The notes under the pieces: generated by a model
Databases searched by the model: none
The model's input: only the letters and a program-made list of their open reading frames with translations
What the model was told of the DNA's origin: nothing
Program-made: the position numbers and the translations under genes
Origin: Ardenticatenales bacterium
GTDB lineage: Bacteria; Chloroflexota; Anaerolineae; Epilineales; Epilineaceae
DNA length: 64,000 nt
Direction of reading: 5' to 3'
Assembly: GCA_020853525.1 (NCBI GenBank)
Contig: JADYYS010000030.1
Coordinates: 62,001-126,000 of the forward strand
Shown: piece by piece, positions 1 to 7,717 of the stretch
Layout: every line of letters begins with the position of its first letter
How positions within the stretch are numbered: the stretch's first letter is position 1

Positions 1-30
1 CCCTGACCCCCGCCAGGAGCCTTGAAGCCT

Positions 31-1302
31 ATGCGCGCCGTCAACGGGATGCACATTTCGAACCATCGCCACTGGGACATCGAGCTCATGCTCAAGGCCG
101 CCAAGGTGCGCGGCGCGGTGACGATCCTGCACCACATGATGTTCGAGCACGACGCCGTGGCCCAGCAGTGGGGCGATGCCGAGAACGCGTACTGGTACAA
201 CAAGCTCCGTTGGGGCTGGCCGCCCCAGGGCATCCCGGCCGCGCCCGAGCGGCTGATCCACGTTCGGATGTTTCACCCGAACTGGCGGGCGATCGACCCG
301 AAGGTATGGGCCGAGCACAGCGTCCGGATGCTCTCGAGCTGGCGGAACGGCGCGCAGAGTGCGAACCTCTGGGAGGATCCGTTCGTCTGCGTTTCTGCGT
401 GCAACGAGCAGAACCTCGAGCCCTACCTGGCGACGACCGCCGCCGAGTACGACAAGATGGGCAAGTGGCAGATCGACTTCTGGAACGAGGTCGACCGGCT
501 CATTCCGGGCCGCAAGGCCCTCTCGTGCTTCGGCGCACTGGCCTTCGGCCACGACGCGCAGCCCGACGTGCCGGACAGCGAGTACCAGGTTCCGGCCATC
601 AGGGACGCCGTCCAGCGCGTCGAGATCATGGCCACCCACCCGTACGGCCACATGGAGTGGGGCGCCCAGGGCGACAAGACGCTGCCCGGCGGCAGCGACG
701 CGTTTTGGCACATGCTGCGTGATTTTCGGCCCAAGGGTTGGCGGGACACCGTACAGCCTGGTCGGCCGCCGGATCCGGGCGGCGTCCGCGCGCAGTTCCC
801 GACCAAGCCGCTGCTGGTCAGCGAGAGCGGAACGTTCGCACACAACGACCCGGCACGCGCGACGAAGACGATCACGGCGATGCGCGGCCTGCTCGACGCA
901 TGCGTCGCCGACGGCAAGGTGCTCGGCGTGACGTGGTTCATCTGGAACTCGGACGAAAGCCACCCGACGAACGTCATCTGGCCCAATGTCCCGCTGCGCA
1001 ATGCCATGGCCGACCTGGCCGAGGTGACGACGAACGCCGCCGTTCCCGTCCGCGGGGCGCCCGGCCCAGGCCCGGTCGACCCCGGCCCGACGCCGCCACC
1101 CGTCGAGCCGGCCGTATTCCCGGCGATCAAGGTCCTCCAGGGCGAGGGGATGTTCGCCGTCGCCCGCCGCGCGTATGGGGACGCGGATGTCGCCCGCAAC
1201 GCGCGGCGCCTCGCGGACGCCAACGGGATGGGCTGGCCGCCGGTGCTGCGCGCGGGGATGGTGCTGAAGGTGCCGGGGTTCAGGGCGGTGCGGGAGGCGT
1301 AG
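31..1302 (+). CDS. Glycosidase-like protein with C-terminal LysM domain
   Basis: A 423-residue protein with no signal peptide. The N-terminal ~330 residues look like a clan-A glycoside hydrolase barrel: an Asn-Glu-Gln (NEQN) near residue 130 and a Ser-Glu-Ser (SESG) near residue 270 are placed like the acid/base and nucleophile glutamates of such enzymes, but no family is recognised. After a Pro-rich linker (GPGPVDPGPTPPP) the last ~55 residues look like a LysM peptidoglycan-binding module. A stop codon lies in frame at 4-6, so the start is inside the window; ATG 31 is preferred over TTG 22 because AGGAG at 15-19 is 11 bases from it. A cell-wall role is inferred. Lack of an export signal leaves either a lysis-type or phage-derived enzyme, or a mis-called start, as alternatives. 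Confidence 0.6.
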   Translation: MRAVNGMHISNHRHWDIELMLKAAKVRGAVTILHHMMFEHDAVAQQWGDAENAYWYNKLRWGWPPQGIPAAPERLIHVRMFHPNWRAIDPKVWAEHSVRMLSSWRNGAQSANLWEDPFVCVSACNEQNLEPYLATTAAEYDKMGKWQIDFWNEVDRLIPGRKALSCFGALAFGHDAQPDVPDSEYQVPAIRDAVQRVEIMATHPYGHMEWGAQGDKTLPGGSDAFWHMLRDFRPKGWRDTVQPGRPPDPGGVRAQFPTKPLLVSESGTFAHNDPARATKTITAMRGLLDACVADGKVLGVTWFIWNSDESHPTNVIWPNVPLRNAMADLAEVTTNAAVPVRGAPGPGPVDPGPTPPPVEPAVFPAIKVLQGEGMFAVARRAYGDADVARNARRLADANGMGWPPVLRAGMVLKVPGFRAVREA

Positions 1303-1330
1303 GCCGGATCGGCGCCGCGATCGGCGACGC

Positions 1331-1336
1331 TATACT
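1331..1336 (+). promoter_or_regulatory. -10 box of tRNA-Ser promoter
   Basis: TATACT 18 bases before the tRNA-Ser 5' end, matching the -10 hexamer seen upstream of several other genes here. No convincing -35 box is seen 16-18 bases further upstream. Confidence 0.45.
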
Positions 1337-1353
1337 GTTGCGCACGCATGTCG

Positions 1354-1441
1354 GGAGGAGTGCCGGAGAGGCCAAACGGCGCCGCCTTGAAAGCGGATGG
1401 CCCGCAAGGGCACGGGGGTTCGAATCCCTCCTCCTCCGCCA
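1354..1441 (+). tRNA. trnS: tRNA-Ser (anticodon UGA)
   Basis: An 88-base class II tRNA. The acceptor stem GGAGGAG (1354-1360) pairs with CTCCTCC (1431-1437), followed by G and an encoded CCA. The anticodon loop CTTGAAA gives anticodon TGA. A long variable arm (GGCCCGCAAGGGC-type hairpin) and a TTCGAAT T-loop are present. It reads UCA and other UCN serine codons. Confidence 0.97.
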
Positions 1442-1492
1442 TACGCCCGCTGCGACGTTGCGGGTGGTGCGCGGCCGGGTCGCCGGTCGTGC

Positions 1493-2890
1493 TCAGGGCG
1501 CCTCGCTGCCGGCGACGGTGACACCGCCGAGCGCCCGCATGTGCCATTCCCGCCACACCTGGCCGTACAGCGCTTCCACCCGCTCCGCGATCGCCGGCCA
1601 GCCGTACGCCTCGGCCGTGGCGGTGCCGTGCTCGCCGAGCGTGTCGTGGATCTCGGGCAGCGCGAGGAGGGGCTGAAGTTTGGCGGCCAGCGCCTCTGGG
1701 TCGCCGTCCGGCACGAGAAAGCCGGTGCGGCCGTCCCGGATCAGCGTCGACAGGCCGCCGACGTCGGAGGCGATGACCGGCGTGCCGCACGCCATCGCCT
1801 CGAGCGCGACCATCCCGAAGCTCTCGTAGCGCGACGGGACGACGACGACCTCGGCGGCGTTGTAGTAGTAGCGCAGATCGTCCTGACCCAGCGAGCCGAT
1901 GAAGCGCACGAGGTGGCCGAGGCCGAGCGACTCGGCGAGGTCGTTCAGGCGGCCGAGTTCGGCGTCCGCGCGCCGCAGGTCCTCGCTCGCATCGCCGCCC
2001 ACGACGCACAGGCAGGCGTTCTCGCGCAACGACGGGTCGCGAGAGACGACGAGGCCCATCGCGCGGATGAGCGTGTCCAGACCCTTGATCGGGTCCATCC
2101 GGCCGACGAACAGGATCATCCGCTCGCACGGGTCTCGGTGCAGATGCGCCAGTGCCGCTTCGCGCGGCATCGGCCGGAAGACGTCGAGGTCGACGCCCGG
2201 CGGAATGATCTCGATCTTCGACGGGTCGGCGTCGTAGAGCTCGACCATGTGCTCCATGTCGATCGACGTCGCCGCCACGAGCGTGTCGGCGTAGCCCATG
2301 ATCGCGCGCTCCGTCGGGAACCGATCGATGTTCTCGGTCGACGGTCCGCCCCCGGCGGCGAGGTCCTTCATCGCCCCGAGCGTATGGAACATGTGGACGA
2401 TCGGCGCCGGGTGACAGCGGCGGAGCTCGGCGGCGACGTGCCCGCTCATCCAGTAGTGGCTGTGGTAGAGGTCGTAGTGCAGGCCCTCGGCTTCGATGAA
2501 GCTGCACACGCCCTCGATGAATGCCGGGACGTTGGCCCAGATCTCATCGCGCGTGACGGGCGTCTCCGGACCCGACACGATGTGGATCACGCGGACGTTC
2601 GGCCCGAGGTCGGTATCCGGCACGTGCGGGATCGCAGCGCTCTCGGAGCGGGTGAACGCATCCACCAGGAAGCCGCGGCGACCGAGCTGGCGCATGAGCT
2701 CGCGCACGTAGACGTTCATCCCGCCGGTCTGCTTGCCGCCCGGCGCCGCCAGGGGACAGGTATGGACGCTGAGCATGGCGATGCGGGGCGCCGCGTGCAG
2801 CACCGAGGCGCAGCGCGGATCCGTGCCCGCGGCCGAATGGCGCCCCGCTGCGTCGTGCGGCTGGTGGTTCGATGACGCGATCGCGCCCAT
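1493..2890 (-). CDS. GT4 glycosyltransferase, MshA/sucrose-phosphate-synthase-like
   Basis: A 465-residue GT-B fold retaining glycosyltransferase. The core begins near residue 37 with MLSVHTCPLAAPGG and GGMNVYV, the donor-site start typical of MshA (inositol-phosphate GlcNAc transferase of mycothiol synthesis) and of sucrose-phosphate synthase relatives. The C-terminal domain has FVGRMDPIKG and the GT4 E-x7-E signature in SRYESFGMVALEAM. About 36 residues precede the core. The start is supported by GGAGG six bases upstream of ATG 2890, and an extended -10 (TGCTAGTCT) lies about 100 bases upstream. It stands alone on this strand between tRNA-Ser and def. The acceptor cannot be read from the sequence; an MshC-like protein at 45.8 kb makes an MshA-type role worth testing, but generic sugar transfer is equally possible. 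Confidence 0.8.
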   Translation of the reverse strand: MGAIASSNHQPHDAAGRHSAAGTDPRCASVLHAAPRIAMLSVHTCPLAAPGGKQTGGMNVYVRELMRQLGRRGFLVDAFTRSESAAIPHVPDTDLGPNVRVIHIVSGPETPVTRDEIWANVPAFIEGVCSFIEAEGLHYDLYHSHYWMSGHVAAELRRCHPAPIVHMFHTLGAMKDLAAGGGPSTENIDRFPTERAIMGYADTLVAATSIDMEHMVELYDADPSKIEIIPPGVDLDVFRPMPREAALAHLHRDPCERMILFVGRMDPIKGLDTLIRAMGLVVSRDPSLRENACLCVVGGDASEDLRRADAELGRLNDLAESLGLGHLVRFIGSLGQDDLRYYYNAAEVVVVPSRYESFGMVALEAMACGTPVIASDVGGLSTLIRDGRTGFLVPDGDPEALAAKLQPLLALPEIHDTLGEHGTATAEAYGWPAIAERVEALYGQVWREWHMRALGGVTVAGSEAP

Positions 2891-2985
2891 GGTGCCTCCG
2901 TGGACCGTGCAGGGTCGTGCAAGTGGTCACGCGCGATGTCGACCGCGATGTCGACCGCATTGTCGCCCGCACGCGCAACCGCGCA

Positions 2986-2994
2986 AGACTAGCA
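2986..2994 (-). promoter_or_regulatory. Extended -10 of the MshA-like gene
   Basis: On the minus strand this reads TGCTAGTCT, an extended -10 (TG-N-TAGTCT) about 95 bases before ATG 2890. No clear -35 box is seen, as expected for extended -10 promoters. Confidence 0.4.
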
Positions 2995-3034
2995 CAGCGT
3001 TAACTCCGCCACGCCGCGGAACCGGCCCACAGCG

Positions 3035-3064
3035 TTGGCCCTGCCGCAGTGGCTCGCCTACCAT
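3035..3064 (+). promoter_or_regulatory. Promoter of def
   Basis: TTGGCC (3035-3040), 18-base spacer, TACCAT (3059-3064). The same TTGGCC-18-TA--AT layout appears before tRNA-Glu and the NlpC/P60 gene. Its position argues that def starts at ATG 3097 rather than at the upstream in-frame GTG 3049. Confidence 0.5.
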
Positions 3065-3096
3065 ACAGGTGGTACCGCTTCATCCCGGAGTCCCTC

Positions 3097-3657
3097 ATGG
3101 CCATTCGCCCGATCGTCACGCTCGCCGACAACAATCCCGTCCTGCGACGCCCGGCCAACCGCGTCCGCCGCATCGACAAGGCGACACGCGCGCTGATGGA
3201 CGACATGATCGACACGATGCGCGACGCGCCCGGCGTCGGCCTTGCTGCGCCGCAGATCGGCGTCGAGTTGCGCGTGATCGTCGTCGAGGTTCCGACGGAC
3301 CCCGAGGACCCGGAGTCGGCGATGCGCCTGCATGCGTTGGCCGATCCCGAGATCCTCTGGAGTTCGCCTGAGATCGAGGAGGATCAGGAGGCGTGCCTCT
3401 CGATCCCCGGCCTGTACGGCGACGTGCCGCGCAACGTCGCGATCCGCATCCGTGGCCTCGATCGCTCCGGCCGACAGGTTGAACTCGAAGTGGCGGACTA
3501 CGAGGCGCGCGTCTTCCAGCATGAGATCGACCATCTCGACGGCATCTTGTATACCCAGCGGGTGACGAGTCCGGACAAGCTCTACCGCCTGCAGCAAGAT
3601 GCCTCGGGAACGTACGTACGGACACCTCTCGGCACCGACGAAGTCCACGTGCTTTGA
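3097..3657 (+). CDS. def: Peptide deformylase
   Basis: A 186-residue zinc/iron metalloenzyme that removes the N-formyl group from nascent proteins in the cytoplasm. Motif 1 is GVGLAAPQ (residues 46-53), motif 2 is EACLSIPG with metal-binding Cys100, and motif 3 is QHEIDHLDG with His142, Glu143 and His146. Length is normal for the family. In motif 2 the usual EGCLS reads EACLS, a Gly-to-Ala change next to the cysteine ligand; the catalytic residues are intact. Start ATG 3097 has CGGAG six bases upstream and lies just downstream of a plausible promoter. The gene appears monocistronic, followed by tRNA-Glu with its own promoter; the usual partner fmt is not adjacent. Confidence 0.97.
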   Translation: MAIRPIVTLADNNPVLRRPANRVRRIDKATRALMDDMIDTMRDAPGVGLAAPQIGVELRVIVVEVPTDPEDPESAMRLHALADPEILWSSPEIEEDQEACLSIPGLYGDVPRNVAIRIRGLDRSGRQVELEVADYEARVFQHEIDHLDGILYTQRVTSPDKLYRLQQDASGTYVRTPLGTDEVHVL

Positions 3658-3698
3658 CGACGCCGGACGCGGCCGCTGAACGTACCGAACCGGTATGC

Positions 3699-3728
3699 TT
3701 GGCCCCAGAGGGGTCAGCCTGCTAGAAT
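3699..3728 (+). promoter_or_regulatory. Promoter of tRNA-Glu
   Basis: TTGGCC (3699-3704), 18-base spacer, TAGAAT (3723-3728), placing transcription start a few bases before the tRNA 5' end. The 10-mer around the -10 (GCTAGAATCG) recurs exactly upstream of acnA. Confidence 0.6.
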
Positions 3729-3740
3729 CGACCGCCCTGC

Positions 3741-3813
3741 GCCCCCATCGTCTAGGGGACTAGGACACCACCCTTTCAAGGTGGTAACCGGGGTTCGAAT
3801 CCCCGTGGGGGTA
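3741..3813 (+). tRNA. trnE: tRNA-Glu (anticodon UUC)
   Basis: A 73-base tRNA. The acceptor stem GCCCCCA pairs with TGGGGGT (one G-U at the first pair) and the discriminator is A; CCA is not encoded directly after it (CACCA follows). The anticodon loop CTTTCAA gives TTC, and the T-loop is TTCGAAT. The ammonia-lyase gene begins about 10 bases after its 3' end, so the two may share a transcript. Confidence 0.97.
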
Positions 3814-3823
3814 CACCAAGGCC

Positions 3824-5659
3824 GTGGCGCCGCGCATGCACGATCCCCTCGACCTGGCCGCGGCCGATGGCCATCCGAGGCAGCTCACGACCGGCGACGT
3901 CGTCGCCGTCGCGCGTGGGCTGCACGCGGTGGCCCCGCTCCGCGAGGACCCGGCGATCCAACGCCCGATCGAAGCGGCCATGGAAGCGTCGGCAGCGTGG
4001 GTCGCATCGATCGTCGACCGGATCGAGGATCCGGCGACGCCGACGGTGTACGGCATCAACACCGGCTTCGGCGCGCTGGCGGGACGCCGGACGCTGCGCA
4101 GCGCGTACGAGGCCGACGTGCTGCAGCGCAACCTCCTGGTCAGCCACGCCGTCGGCGGCGGCCGGCTGTTGGGCGAGGACGAGGTGCGCGCGGCGGCGTT
4201 CGTGCGCGCCGGCCAGCTCGCGCGCGGCCGCAGCGGGATCCGCATCGCCGTTGTGAACCGCCTGATCGCGCTCCTGAACGGCCGCGTCCTGCCGACGGTC
4301 CACGCGATGGGCTCGCTCGGCGCCAGCGGCGATCTGGCGCCGCTGGCCTACCTGGCCCTGGCGATCAGCGCCCCGCCTGAGCCGCCGACGGGCACAACGG
4401 CTTTGCCGGTCGACGGATTCGATATGCCGGCATGGGTCTTGGCGGACGACACGCCGGGACAACCTTGGTCCTGGTCGCCCGACGACCTGCGCATCGTGCC
4501 CGACCCGCGCGACGGCCGTCCGCGCTTCTGGCGCCGGGTTCCCGCCGCCGCGGCGATGGCGCCGTTCGGCGGACAGATCCGGCTGCGCGCCAAGGAGGGC
4601 TTGGCGCTGACGAACGGCGCCACCCTGACCGCCGCACTGGCCGCGCTGGCGGTGCACGACGCACAGCGCGTGCTCGAGCATGCCGTGCTGGCGCTGGCGA
4701 TGACGCTCGAGGCGGCCCGCGGCTTTCGCGACGCATTCCTGGCGCCGCTGCAGGCGGTGCGCGGCTCGCCGGGCCAGGCGTCAGCGGCTGCGCGCGTCCT
4801 CGATCTGACACACGGTTCGACGCTCCTCGATCCCGGCGACGACGACCGCGATCCCGAGCGCGTGCCGCCACAGGATCCGTACTCGATCCGGTGCGGCCCG
4901 CAAGTCATCGGTGCGGCCCGCGACGCGCTCGATTTCATCGGCGGCATCGTGGAGCGTGAGCTGAACGCCGCGGTGGACAACCCGCTGATCTTCACCGAGT
5001 TGCGCCGCCCGACGAAGGCCGTCAGCGGCGGGAACTTCCACGGCGCGCCGCTCGGCTACGGCCTCGACCTGCTGAAGATCGTCGTCACCGACGTCGCCAG
5101 TCAGTCCGAACGGCGAACGTACAAGCTGACGGATTATCGGTTCGACGATCCGGGGCGCCGCGCCTACTCGCTGCCCTTCTTCCTCGTGCCGCCCGACAGC
5201 GGTCCGGAAGGCCTGAACAGCGGCCTCATGATCCCGCAGTATGTAGCCGCCGCCCACGTCTCGGCGTGCAAGACGCTCGCCCATCCCGACAGCGTCGACT
5301 CGATTCCTTCCTCGGCCGGCCAGGAAGATCACGTCGCGATGAGCTTGAACGCCGCGCTGCATGCCCGGATGATCCTGGACCACGCGGCGGACGTCGTGGC
5401 GATCGAGCTCCTGACCGCGGCACAGGCGCTTCGGCTGCGGCTCGCCGAAGGTGTGGGCACGCCGGGCGGGCCTGTCGGTCGGGTGATCGAGCGCGTGGCG
5501 ATGGACATCGGCGCGCCGGGCTTCGATCGGGCGCTGCACGTCGACCTGTCGGCGATGCGGCGGCTCGTTCACACGGGCGAGCTCCTGGCGGCCGCAGACG
5601 AGGCGATCGACGCGGATCGACGGTTGCGCGGCGGCGGCGCGGCGGTGAACGGGGCTTGA
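3824..5659 (+). CDS. Histidine/aromatic amino acid ammonia-lyase
   Basis: A 611-residue member of the HAL/PAL family, which eliminates ammonia from histidine (to urocanate) or an aromatic amino acid using the self-formed MIO cofactor. The Ala-Ser-Gly triad is residues 167-169 in GSLGASGDLAPLA; the catalytic-Tyr loop YGINTGFG is at 76-83; QDPYSIRC, GLNSGLMI and SAGQEDHVAM are the usual HutH blocks. It is about 100 residues longer than typical HutH, mostly from an insert after residue 180 and longer loops near residue 340. No hutU, hutI or hutG lies nearby, so histidine degradation is not supported by context. The start is uncertain: GTG 3824 or ATG 3836, both just after tRNA-Glu. Substrate is not deducible by eye. 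Confidence 0.9.
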   Translation: MAPRMHDPLDLAAADGHPRQLTTGDVVAVARGLHAVAPLREDPAIQRPIEAAMEASAAWVASIVDRIEDPATPTVYGINTGFGALAGRRTLRSAYEADVLQRNLLVSHAVGGGRLLGEDEVRAAAFVRAGQLARGRSGIRIAVVNRLIALLNGRVLPTVHAMGSLGASGDLAPLAYLALAISAPPEPPTGTTALPVDGFDMPAWVLADDTPGQPWSWSPDDLRIVPDPRDGRPRFWRRVPAAAAMAPFGGQIRLRAKEGLALTNGATLTAALAALAVHDAQRVLEHAVLALAMTLEAARGFRDAFLAPLQAVRGSPGQASAAARVLDLTHGSTLLDPGDDDRDPERVPPQDPYSIRCGPQVIGAARDALDFIGGIVERELNAAVDNPLIFTELRRPTKAVSGGNFHGAPLGYGLDLLKIVVTDVASQSERRTYKLTDYRFDDPGRRAYSLPFFLVPPDSGPEGLNSGLMIPQYVAAAHVSACKTLAHPDSVDSIPSSAGQEDHVAMSLNAALHARMILDHAADVVAIELLTAAQALRLRLAEGVGTPGGPVGRVIERVAMDIGAPGFDRALHVDLSAMRRLVHTGELLAAADEAIDADRRLRGGGAAVNGA

Positions 5660-5665
5660 TTGGGC

Positions 5666-5694
5666 TTGCGGTGCGGCGGACCGGCCCGTAGACT
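5666..5694 (+). promoter_or_regulatory. Promoter of the vanW-like gene
   Basis: TTGCGG (5666-5671), exactly 17 bases, then TAGACT (5689-5694), about 120 bases before ATG 5817. Confidence 0.55.
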
Positions 5695-5816
5695 AGTACC
5701 CTGCCGCCGCAAAGCCTCCGGGCTTCGCGATCACCACTCCGAACGTCCTGGTGTCGGTCGCACATCGTACGGATCGCACATCGCCCACTTGCCATGATCC
5801 ACGACGAGGCACGTTC

Positions 5817-7664
5817 ATGACCCGCGAACTTGGCCACGCGCCGCAAAGCCGATCGACGCCGGCCGCCCGCCGCATCACCCGGCGCGGCGCATGGCCCGTC
5901 TTCCTGCTCGCCGGCGTCCTTGCCCTCGTGTTGATCCCAAGCGCCTACCGCTGGCGGTGGGCGGACCGCGTGCTGCCGGGCGTGCGCGTGGCGGCGGTGC
6001 ACGTCGGCGGGCTCGACCGAGACGCCGCAGCGCAGCGATTGCAGGCGGCGGGTCTCGACACCGCGGTCGAAGCAAGTGTCCGCGCCGATGACTTCCGCAC
6101 GGTGATCGAATCCGACACGATCGGACTCGACCTCGAGGCGACGCTGGACGCCGCGTTCGCGGTCGGGCGCACGGGTTCGCGGCCGGCGCAGCTCTCCGAT
6201 CTCGCGCGCACGCGCTTCGGCGGTCGGACCGTCGTGCCGGTCATCCGCGTGGACCGGGATCGACTGGACGCGGCGCTGCACGCCTTCGCCGCCGACATCG
6301 ACGCGCCGGCCCAGGATGCGCGACTCGTGCTCGAGACAAGCGGCGTGACGGCCACCGAGGCGCGCCCCGGGCGGGCGCTGGACGTCGTGTCGGCCGCGAC
6401 GACGCTGCAGACCTTGGCGGAAATCGGCACGTGGCCGCTGGCCGACGTCCAGCTGCCGGTGAACGTGCTCGAGCCGGGTGTGACGGACGTCGGTCCGGCG
6501 CTGGAGCGGGCGCGCGTGTTGGCGGCCGGCACGGTCGAGCTGTCCCACGGCGATCTGCGGTGGACGCTCGAGCCGGGGCAGCTCGTCGGTGCGATGACCG
6601 TCGTGACGGACGCCGAGCGCGTGCGGCTGGCCATGGCGCCGGCGGAGTGGTCGGCGTTGCTGGCCCCGGTCACGTCGGCCGTCTCACGGACGGCACAGAC
6701 ACCGCGGTTCGATTTCGATCCCGAGACGGGCCATCTGGCCGTCGTCCGACCGGCGGAGGACGCCCTCGTCGTGAACGTCGAGCGCACCGCCGAGCGCGTG
6801 CTGGCGCTCGGCGCGGGCGCTGCACGCGTCGTCGCCGTCGCGGTGGACCGTTCGCCGCCGCCGATCACGAACACGGTCTCCGCGGACGAGCTCGGGATCC
6901 GCGAGCTCGTCGCCGAGAACACCAGCTATTATGTCGGGTCCGCGCCGGGCCGGGTCACGAACGTCCGGCTCGCCGCCTTGCGCTACGACGGCCTCGTCAT
7001 CCCCAAGGACGCCGTCTTCTCGTTCAACGAGTTCCTGGGCGATGTCTCCGCCGCCGAGGGCTACCAGAAGACGCTGATCATCCTCGACGGCGCCACGGCC
7101 GACGGCATCGGCGGCGGCGTGTGCCAGGTTTCCACGACGCTCTTCCGAGCCGCCTTCTGGGCGGGCCTGCCGATCGTCGAGCGCTGGGCGCACGGCTACC
7201 GCGTCGGCTACTACGAGCAGCACTCAGGTCCCGGCCTCGACGCGACGGTGTACAGTCCCATCGTGGATCTCAAGTTCAGGAACGACACCGGCGCTGCGCT
7301 GCTCATCGAAGCCGAACCCAACCCGCGCGCGATGACGCTCACGTTCCGGCTGTACGGCACGAAACCGTCCCGCGAGGTCGCGATGGAAGGGCCGTTCACC
7401 ACCAACATCACGCCACCGCCCGCGCCGCGCATCGAGGTCGATCCGTCGCTGCCGCCGGGCGCGAGCGAGAGCAAGGAGCTCGCCCGCAACGGGGCATCGG
7501 TTTCCGTTCGGCGAATCGTTCGCGTTCCCGGCCAACCGGACCGGGTGGATACGTTCCACAGCCGCTATGTCCCGACCGGTGCGCTTACGCTCATCGGCCC
7601 CCCAGCCGCGCCGGCCGCCGAGTTCCAGGCAAGCGCGCCGGCGCAGGCGCCGGTCACCCCCTGA
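5817..7664 (+). CDS. VanW family cell-wall protein (YoaR-like)
   Basis: A 615-residue single-pass membrane protein. An N-terminal cytoplasmic tail is followed by one membrane helix (about residues 27-43), then two PG-binding-4/YoaR-type repeats (GLDRDAAAQRLQAAGL and VFPV-like segments), the VanW domain around residues 380-500 (GGGVCQVSTTLFRAAFWAGL and RWAHGYRVGYYE), and a C-terminal G5-like strand region. The VanW core binds or remodels peptidoglycan in related proteins; the exact reaction is unknown. ATG 5817 has GAGG seven bases upstream, and a good promoter lies at 5666-5694. It precedes, by 53 bases, a trio of glycan genes on the same strand and may be read with them. Confidence 0.9.
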   Translation: MTRELGHAPQSRSTPAARRITRRGAWPVFLLAGVLALVLIPSAYRWRWADRVLPGVRVAAVHVGGLDRDAAAQRLQAAGLDTAVEASVRADDFRTVIESDTIGLDLEATLDAAFAVGRTGSRPAQLSDLARTRFGGRTVVPVIRVDRDRLDAALHAFAADIDAPAQDARLVLETSGVTATEARPGRALDVVSAATTLQTLAEIGTWPLADVQLPVNVLEPGVTDVGPALERARVLAAGTVELSHGDLRWTLEPGQLVGAMTVVTDAERVRLAMAPAEWSALLAPVTSAVSRTAQTPRFDFDPETGHLAVVRPAEDALVVNVERTAERVLALGAGAARVVAVAVDRSPPPITNTVSADELGIRELVAENTSYYVGSAPGRVTNVRLAALRYDGLVIPKDAVFSFNEFLGDVSAAEGYQKTLIILDGATADGIGGGVCQVSTTLFRAAFWAGLPIVERWAHGYRVGYYEQHSGPGLDATVYSPIVDLKFRNDTGAALLIEAEPNPRAMTLTFRLYGTKPSREVAMEGPFTTNITPPPAPRIEVDPSLPPGASESKELARNGASVSVRRIVRVPGQPDRVDTFHSRYVPTGALTLIGPPAAPAAEFQASAPAQAPVTP

Positions 7665-7717
7665 CGGTCGCCGGCCCTCCTGGTCGCGCCCAGGCCGACG
7701 TCGATACGCGACCGCGA

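Noticed and set aside
22-1302. Prophage lysis gene
   Set aside because: LysM and a glycosidase-like fold would fit an endolysin, but no holin, capsid or integrase gene is present nearby.
423-2507. A 694-codon open frame on the minus strand
   Set aside because: It runs antisense to the glycosidase gene and in another frame of the MshA-like gene; Arg/Pro/Ala-rich with no motif, as expected for a high-GC shadow frame.
3049-3096. Upstream GTG start for def
   Set aside because: It lies within the probable promoter, and the extra 16 residues precede the normal family start.
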